Assembly (NCBI GenBank): GCA_030840665.1
Contig: JAVEEB010000227.1
Coordinates: 1-11,872, forward strand
Reading direction: 5' to 3'
Length of the DNA stretch: 11,872 nucleotides
Source: Frankiaceae bacterium
GTDB taxonomy: Bacteria > Actinomycetota > Actinomycetes > JAVEEB01
Position numbers and translations under genes: made by a program. Numbering within the stretch: position 1 is the stretch's first letter; each line of letters begins with the position of its first letter. The notes below the pieces were generated by a model that had not been told where the DNA came from, did no database searches, and was given only the letters and a program-made list of their open reading frames with translations. This document shows, in pieces, positions 8,224 through 11,872 of the stretch.

Positions 8224-8251
8224 TTCAACGATCTTCTGTTGAACCTTCAAC
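8224..8251 (-). promoter_or_regulatory. Operator-like half-sites upstream of the YceI gene
   Basis: Three identical 6-bp half-sites in alternating orientation: TTCAAC 8224-8229, GTTGAA 8238-8243, TTCAAC 8246-8251. The inner pair forms GTTGAA-CC-TTCAAC (plus strand), a near-perfect 14-bp palindrome; the outer pair has an 8-bp spacer. The array lies 30-57 bp upstream of the ATG at 8194, where promoter elements are expected. This resembles binding sites of winged-helix (MarR-type) repressors, regulators often linked to yceI genes in actinobacteria; no regulator gene lies in this window. Confidence 0.5.
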
Positions 8252-8288
8252 CACCTGTGCCCGGTGGGCATTCCCCTGAAACAAAAAA

Positions 8289-8378
8289 GGGCCCCCCGCG
8301 CACCCATCAGAGCTCGAGGACCCTTGCTGCCTTCCGGCCCTGGGGGAGTTGACGAGGTGATGCCACGCGAGGGGCTGG
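8289..8378 (-). ncRNA. ffs: Signal recognition particle RNA, small bacterial type
   Basis: RNA scaffold that pairs with Ffh to target membrane and secreted proteins. On the minus strand the conserved apical loop reads CAGGGCCGGAAGGCAGCA (around 8340-8323), the hallmark Ffh-binding region. The ends pair: GCCCCTCGCG near the 5' end with CGCGGGGGGC near the 3' end, via one G-U. Six T residues (8288-8283) directly follow the terminal helix, so the molecule ends in its own intrinsic terminator. The 5' end is inferred from a -10-like TAGACT at 8389-8384, seven bases upstream; it could be off by a few bases. Its position upstream of dnaX is common in actinobacteria. Confidence 0.93.
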
Positions 8379-8383
8379 CGGCC

Positions 8384-8389
8384 AGTCTA
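8384..8389 (-). promoter_or_regulatory. -10 element of the SRP RNA gene
   Basis: TAGACT on the minus strand, placed so that transcription would begin at about 8377. No convincing -35 is visible in the GC-rich DNA upstream. The same hexamer is the proposed -10 of lysC. Confidence 0.4.
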
Positions 8390-8421
8390 TCGGCCACGGC
8401 GCGGCCCCCGCGTCGACCCGC

Positions 8422-8427
8422 TATTCT
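8422..8427 (+). promoter_or_regulatory. -10 element of tRNA-Ser(GGA)
   Basis: TATTCT on the plus strand lies seven bases before the first base of the tRNA, so the primary transcript would begin at or next to the mature 5' end. No -35 is recognisable. It shares a 45-bp divergent promoter space with the SRP RNA gene. Confidence 0.35.
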
Positions 8428-8434
8428 CTCCCAC

Positions 8435-8523
8435 GGAGGATTCGCCTAGTTGGCCTATGGCGCACGCTTGGAAAGCGTGTTGGGTTCACCCCCTCACGAG
8501 TTCGAATCTCGTATCCTCCGCCA
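8435..8523 (+). tRNA. tRNA-Ser, anticodon GGA (reads UCC/UCU)
   Basis: Acceptor GGAGGAT (8435-8441) pairs with ATCCTCC (8513-8519), followed by discriminator G and an encoded CCA (8521-8523). The anticodon stem CACGC/GCGTG encloses loop TTGGAAA with GGA at 8470-8472. A long variable arm, typical of serine tRNAs, is followed by the T arm ACGAG-TTCGAAT-CTCGT. No terminator hairpin follows, so read-through into the membrane-protein gene 80 bases downstream is possible. Confidence 0.97.
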
Positions 8524-8603
8524 CAAGCACACGCACACACGCAATTTGTACGCAGTACACACGAGCACAGCACGAGCGGGCACTGCCATCGGAGGGTCGA
8601 GTC

Positions 8604-10091
8604 ATCGACACCGAAGCCCCCGTCGCCGAGGCTGCCGTCCGCGCCGATCGGGTGCCCGGGGCCAGGCGCGCCATCGCCCTCCTGGCCGCGGCGACAGCGG
8701 TCTTGGCCTTCTCGGCCGCGCTCGGTCCCAGCGCCGCCGAGCCGAGCCTGCCGGGCAACGGCGTCTTCCCGCCGTACACGATCGAAGGCCTCGAGTCGGC
8801 CACGTTCGGGCACGTCCTCGCCCCGTCCGAAACCGTCGTCACCGGCCTCCTCACCCTCGGCCTCGCGCTCGGCGCCCTCGGCCTCCTCACGGCCTGGCGG
8901 GCGCTCGAACGCGGCTGGACCCCATCGCCCCGGCGACTGCTCGCCGCGAGCCTTCTCGCCACGGCCGGCCTGTGCCTCGTCCCGACGATCGGCAGCTCGG
9001 ACATCGTCAGCTACGCGACGTACGGGCGGATGGCCACCACGGGGCACGACCCGTACTCGACGACGCCGGAGACCCTCGCGCGCGCCGGCGACCCGATCGC
9101 TCTCAACGTGCAGGCCTGGTTGCACGCCTCGAGCATCTACGGGCCGCTCGCGACCGCCGAGCAATCGCTGGCCTCGCGCATCGGCGGGCGATCGCTCCGG
9201 ACCACGGTCGTCGCGCTCACCGTGATCAACGCGCTGGCCTTCGCGCTCACAACCGTTCTCCTGTACGCAGGCTCATTCACCCGTGCCGGTCGGCGGCGGG
9301 CGATGCTGCTGTGGGGCGTCAACCCGTTGTTGCTGTTCGAACTCGTCTCGGCGGGTCACGTGGACGCGTTGTCGACCGCCCTCGTCGTGGCGGGGGTTCT
9401 GGCGTTGCGCCGGAGCGCACTGGCCGGCGGGCTGCTCCTCGGCGCGGCGATCGACGTGAAGTTCTCGTTGGGCATGGTGGCGGTCGGCCTTGCCGTGGCG
9501 CTGTGGCGGCGCTGGCGGTCCCTCGTCGCCCTCGCGGTCGGGATCGCCGCCGCGGTGATCCCTGCGTACCTGTTGGCGGGGCCGCACGTGTTCGACCAGG
9601 CCGACACGGCGTCATCGTTCGTCGCGCACGCGAACGTCTGGCAGCCGATCGCGTTGCTCGCCGGCGGCCCCGGATGGCGCCGGGTGGTGACGGGGCTGGC
9701 ATGGTGCGCAGTCGTTGGCCTGGCCGTCGTGCTCCTGCGCCGGCAACGGGCCTTCGCCGCGGCGGAGGCCGACGTCGCGCTGCGGGCCGCCTCCGCCGTT
9801 GCCGCCGTCCTGGCGGCCTATCTCCTGATGTCGGCGTACGTGCTGCCTTGGTACGACGCCCCGCTGTGGGCGATGCTCGCGTTGCTGCCGGCCTCCGCGT
9901 TGGACCGTATTCTCCTTGTACACACAGGGATTTTGGCCGTTGCCTACTTGCCGGGGAACTCCGTCGCCCTCACCAGCCCGGCAGTGCGTGGGGCACAGTT
10001 CGTCGTACAACGAATTCTTGCTCCCCCTGTCCTTGCCGTGCTCGCCTTTTTGACCGCGCGCCGCGCTGATGTTGGGCAAGCAGGCCGCTGA
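8604..10091 (+). CDS. GT-C membrane glycosyltransferase, MptA/MptB-like alpha-1,6-mannosyltransferase
   Basis: Integral membrane protein of about 495 residues with roughly ten or more hydrophobic helices, resembling polyprenyl-phosphomannose-dependent mannosyltransferases (MptA/MptB, DUF2029/GT87-like) that extend lipomannan or related cell-envelope mannans. The first extracellular loop has SSDIVSYATYGRM with Asp133 as the likely GT-C catalytic/metal-site acid, followed by GHDPYSTTP. Later motifs are SSIYGPL, SAGHVDAL, DVKFSLG and AHANVWQP. The open frame extends back through the tRNA to 8457, which cannot be the real start. After the tRNA the only strong ribosome-binding site is GGAGGG (8591-8596), pointing to ATC at 8604; the first ordinary start is GTG at 8652 (479 residues), which has no Shine-Dalgarno and would leave almost no tail before the first helix. 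Substrate specificity is inferred from family only. Confidence 0.85.
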   Translation: MDTEAPVAEAAVRADRVPGARRAIALLAAATAVLAFSAALGPSAAEPSLPGNGVFPPYTIEGLESATFGHVLAPSETVVTGLLTLGLALGALGLLTAWRALERGWTPSPRRLLAASLLATAGLCLVPTIGSSDIVSYATYGRMATTGHDPYSTTPETLARAGDPIALNVQAWLHASSIYGPLATAEQSLASRIGGRSLRTTVVALTVINALAFALTTVLLYAGSFTRAGRRRAMLLWGVNPLLLFELVSAGHVDALSTALVVAGVLALRRSALAGGLLLGAAIDVKFSLGMVAVGLAVALWRRWRSLVALAVGIAAAVIPAYLLAGPHVFDQADTASSFVAHANVWQPIALLAGGPGWRRVVTGLAWCAVVGLAVVLLRRQRAFAAAEADVALRAASAVAAVLAAYLLMSAYVLPWYDAPLWAMLALLPASALDRILLVHTGILAVAYLPGNSVALTSPAVRGAQFVVQRILAPPVLAVLAFLTARRADVGQAGR

Positions 10092-10256
10092 CTCGACCAG
10101 CCGTAGGAACGCGAGAGCCCAGACTCGCCCGATCCGTGCAGCAAACGGACCTCTCCGACACCGAAGCGACTGCCGATACACCCACGGTGCCCGCACCGTC
10201 AGGGCCCATCACTGCGCCCGGCACAATCCCGGCCCGCCAATTCAAGGAGTCCCCAC

Positions 10257-11075
10257 GTGTTCGGACGCACCATGAAACGCCGCACCGCCGCGATCGCCGG
10301 AACCGCCGCGATCGCCGTCACCCTCAGCGGCGGATTCGCGTACGCAACCGCGAAGAACATTCTCACGGTCGTCCACAAGAACGGATCCATCAACGGGTGC
10401 GTAAACAACACGACGTACGCGGCGCGGATCCTCCCCGTCGGCAAGGTATGCACGAACAAGGAAACGTCCTACTGGTTCAACCAAAAAGGCGTGACCGGCG
10501 CGACCGGCACTAAAGGTGCGACCGGCGCGACCGGTGCTGGCGGCGCAACCGGCGCAGTCGGTTCAGCAGGGGCAGTCGGTTCAGCAGGGGCAGTCGGTCC
10601 CGCAGGGGCAGTCGGTCCCGCAGGGGCAACCGGGGCTCCCGGCCCGCAAGGCCCCGCCGGTAACGACGGTGCAACCGGTCCCGCAGGCACGGTCGGTCCC
10701 TCAGGCACAACTGGCCCGACCGGTGCGACCGGTCCCGCAGGCACAACCGGCCCCGCAGGAGCGACCGGCCCGACCGGCCCGCAAGGCATGGCAGGCGGCA
10801 CAAACGACTACCGCTTCTCCTACGACGACTCCACCAGCGACATTCGCGGCAACATCGCCCTCTGGAGCTTCGGAGCCACAGGCCCCTTCTGGGGCTTCAC
10901 CTTCCCAACCAACATCATCGACTGCGTCGCGACCGCATCCATCGGCACGCAATCCAGCAGCGGCCTCACCGCCCGCATCGAATACGTGGACGCAAACACC
11001 GTTAACGTCCACGCCGTCGACGTAAACGGCAACGACCAATTCTCAGGCATCAACGTCATCGTCAGCTGCCCGTAA
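10257..11075 (+). CDS. Secreted collagen-like (Gly-X-Y) repeat protein
   Basis: 272 residues. GTG 10257 has AAGGAG seven bases upstream; ATG 10272 is 22 bases from that site and less likely. A signal peptide (MKRRT then a hydrophobic run) probably ends at AYA, residues 28-30. The N-terminal domain (about 31-77) has Cys48 and Cys65 and the pattern INGCVN...GKVCTNKE...WFNQKG, which I know from many actinobacterial collagen-like surface proteins just before the repeat. Then come 34 uninterrupted Gly-X-Y triplets (78-179), rich in Gly-Ala-Thr, Gly-Pro-Ala and Gly-Ala-Val, able to form a trimeric triple helix. The C-terminal domain (182-272) is strand-rich with Cys223 and Cys271, and may drive trimerisation. 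No LPXTG or membrane anchor is visible. The codons use A at third positions more than the neighbours. A surface or matrix role is inferred. Confidence 0.9.
   Translation: MFGRTMKRRTAAIAGTAAIAVTLSGGFAYATAKNILTVVHKNGSINGCVNNTTYAARILPVGKVCTNKETSYWFNQKGVTGATGTKGATGATGAGGATGAVGSAGAVGSAGAVGPAGAVGPAGATGAPGPQGPAGNDGATGPAGTVGPSGTTGPTGATGPAGTTGPAGATGPTGPQGMAGGTNDYRFSYDDSTSDIRGNIALWSFGATGPFWGFTFPTNIIDCVATASIGTQSSSGLTARIEYVDANTVNVHAVDVNGNDQFSGINVIVSCP
10560..10631 (+). repeat. Tandem 18-bp repeats in the collagen-like gene
   Basis: Four consecutive units of 18 bp, two of GGTTCAGCAGGGGCAGTC and two of GGTCCCGCAGGGGCARYC type, encoding Gly-Ser/Pro-Ala-Gly-Ala-Val/Thr. The near-identity at DNA level shows recent duplication and makes copy-number change by slippage likely without breaking the reading frame. 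Confidence 0.85.
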
Positions 11076-11098
11076 CACCAAAATCCAGCCCTGACACG

Positions 11099-11126
11099 GT
11101 GGCGCCTCGGGAAACCGGGGCGCCAC
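11099..11126 (+). terminator. Terminator of the collagen-like gene
   Basis: GTGGCGCCTCGG (11099-11110) and CCGGGGCGCCAC (11115-11126) pair over 12 bp with one U-G, closed by a GAAA tetraloop. It begins 23 bases after the stop. No U-tract follows. Confidence 0.75.
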
Positions 11127-11228
11127 TGCTCTGCCAACTGCCCGAACGAGCGAACCACGCCAACACGTACATGCTGCAACATGGCACCAAGGACGGCCCG
11201 TTCGCCTGCAGGCGGCTCGCCGAACGAC

Positions 11229-11273
11229 GAAAGCCGCCTCAAGCACCGGGTTCTCGGGCGTGAGGCGGCTTTC
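11229..11273. terminator. Long bidirectional hairpin between collagen-like gene and tRNA-Ser
   Basis: GAAAGCCGCCTCA (11229-11241) and TGAGGCGGCTTTC (11261-11273) pair perfectly over 13 bp around a 19-nt loop. It lies between two convergent transcription units and can act for both; it is probably a back-up to the nearer hairpins at 11099 and 11295. Confidence 0.6.
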
Positions 11274-11294
11274 GCTGACTTTCGTCGGTTGGGC

Positions 11295-11312
11295 TCCCGA
11301 CTTTCGTCGGGA
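11295..11312 (-). terminator. Terminator hairpin of tRNA-Ser(CGA)
   Basis: TCCCGAC/GTCGGGA, 7 bp, with a GAAA tetraloop on the minus strand, starting five bases after the encoded CCA. A 12-bp direct repeat GACTTTCGTCGG (11277-11288 and 11299-11310) overlaps it, suggesting local duplication. Confidence 0.6.
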
Positions 11313-11317
11313 CCCCC

Positions 11318-11408
11318 TGGCGGTGGAGGTGGGATTTGAACCCACGGTCGGGGATCACCCGACACACGCTTTCGAGGCGTGCGCGCTCGGCCACTACGCG
11401 ACTCCACC
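11318..11408 (-). tRNA. tRNA-Ser, anticodon CGA (reads UCG)
   Basis: On the minus strand the acceptor GGTGGAG (11408-11402) pairs with CTCCACC (11328-11322), then discriminator G and an encoded CCA (11320-11318). Anticodon stem CACGC/GCGTG with loop CTCGAAA gives anticodon CGA. The long variable arm (GGTGATCCCCGACC region) marks a class II serine tRNA, and the T arm contains GTGGG-TTCAAAT-CCCAC. It lies just downstream of tadA on the same strand and could share its transcript. Confidence 0.97.
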
Positions 11409-11418
11409 GCGGGAGAGC

Positions 11419-11872
11419 CTACCGGATGGCAGGCGGCGTCTCGCCGGCCATTCGGTGCGCCGCGAAGAAGGCCCGCAATGCGGCGGCGCACTCGTCCTCC
11501 AGGACCCCGCCGACGACCTCCGGCCGGTGGTTGAGCCGCCGGTCGCGCACGACGTCCCACAGCGAGCCGGCGGCGCCGGCCTTGGGATCTGCGGCTCCGT
11601 AGACGACCCGGTCGACGCGCGAGAGCACAGCAGCGCCGGCGCACATGGTGCACGGCTCGAGCGTCACCACCAGGGTGCAGCCGCCCAGCCGCCAGTCCCC
11701 CACAGTCGCTGCGGCCGCCTGCAACGCCCTGATCTCGGCGTGCCCAGTGGGGTCGCCCTCGGCCTCGCGCACGTTGTGGCCGCGCCCCAGCACGACGCCG
11801 TCAGCATCGACCAGGACGGCTCCGACCGGCACGTCGGCCGAGGGCGCCGCGAGGAGGGCCTCGGCAAGCGCG
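11419..11872 (-). CDS. tadA: tRNA adenosine-34 deaminase (N-terminus outside the window)
   Basis: Converts A34 to inosine in the wobble position of tRNA-Arg(ACG), letting one tRNA read CGU, CGC and CGA. The frame is open to the window edge: 150 residues are visible, with ALAEALLAAPSAD preceding VPVGAVLVDADG, so the GTG at 11832 is an internal valine and not the start. The deaminase motif HAE (GHAEIRAL) supplies a zinc ligand and the catalytic glutamate; PCTMCAGA supplies the two zinc-binding cysteines. The C-terminal part (VVYGAADPKAGAAGSLWDVVRD...LNHRPEVVGGVLEDEC) is typical of the bacterial enzyme. The stop TAG at 11421-11419 is 10 bases from the tRNA-Ser(CGA) gene. A yfhC-type or guanine deaminase is less likely given the PKAGAAGS and LNHRP motifs. 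Confidence 0.95.
   Translation of the reverse strand, partial: ALAEALLAAPSADVPVGAVLVDADGVVLGRGHNVREAEGDPTGHAEIRALQAAAATVGDWRLGGCTLVVTLEPCTMCAGAAVLSRVDRVVYGAADPKAGAAGSLWDVVRDRRLNHRPEVVGGVLEDECAAALRAFFAAHRMAGETPPAIR

Noticed and set aside
8457..8603. N-terminal extension of the mannosyltransferase to ATG 8457
   Set aside because: The ATG and first codons lie inside tRNA-Ser(GGA), and the extension has no ribosome-binding site or protein-like content.
8450..10069. 539-codon plus-strand open frame overlapping the mannosyltransferase
   Set aside because: It starts inside the tRNA and gives an Arg-rich product in the +2 frame; the true frame has clear membrane helices.
10136..10250. Short frame upstream of the collagen-like gene (begins [16 protein letters not shown])
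   Set aside because: The first 35 or so codons look mildly protein-like, but there is no ribosome-binding site and the frame continues as an out-of-frame shadow into the collagen-like gene. I treat 10092-10256 as non-coding.
11203..11214. 12-bp palindrome CGCCTGCAGGCG
   Set aside because: Isolated, GC-rich and between two terminators; no promoter or gene start nearby for it to control.

Overview
The window reads as a chromosomal segment of a high-GC Gram-positive bacterium (Actinomycetota). The reasons are the high-GC third codon positions, GTG starts, a small SRP RNA beside dnaX, the lysC-asd and ybaB-recR pairs, and hairpin terminators that mostly lack U-tracts. A finer placement is not supported by what I can see.

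Layout. 1-2290 (minus): asd (its last few codons lie outside) follows lysC with a 4-bp stop/start overlap; together they are the entry to lysine/threonine/methionine/diaminopimelate synthesis. 2412-3227 (plus): a lipoprotein of unknown function, divergent from lysC. 3259-4212 (minus): recR and ybaB, 9 nt apart. 4213-4652: an intergenic region with a 19-bp palindrome, two hairpins and a possible 36-codon ORF. 4653-5429 (plus): an exported protein with two charged helical segments joined by Thr-Ala/Pro linkers. It sits head-on between dnaX and ybaB, genes that are usually adjacent and codirectional. 5521-7476 (minus): dnaX. 7607-8194 (minus): a YceI-family protein with its own terminator and operator-like half-sites upstream. 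About 8289-8378 (minus): the SRP RNA. 8435-8523 (plus): tRNA-Ser(GGA). 8604-10091 (plus): a GT-C mannosyltransferase-like membrane protein. 10257-11075 (plus): a secreted collagen-like protein. 11318-11408 (minus): tRNA-Ser(CGA). 11419-end (minus): tadA, missing its N-terminus.

The conserved backbone (lysC-asd, recR-ybaB, dnaX, ffs, tRNA-Ser, tadA) serves amino-acid synthesis, DNA replication/repair, protein targeting and translation. Set into it are several envelope or secreted proteins: the lipoprotein, the Thr-Ala coiled-coil protein, the mannosyltransferase and the collagen-like protein. All four are on the plus strand, opposite to the housekeeping protein genes.

The most interesting points are: (1) an imperfect direct repeat of about 50 nt (a hairpin plus GGCTCAGGCC) flanking the Thr-Ala gene between dnaX and ybaB, with a third copy of the 10-mer at the dnaX stop, suggesting a duplicated or inserted cassette; (2) an internal Shine-Dalgarno plus GTG in lysC at codon 250, consistent with a nested regulatory beta subunit; (3) a 19-bp palindrome upstream of both ybaB and the Thr-Ala gene; (4) a mannosyltransferase gene whose best ribosome-binding site points to a non-canonical ATC start. 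No CRISPR array, transposase, integrase or known defence system is visible.
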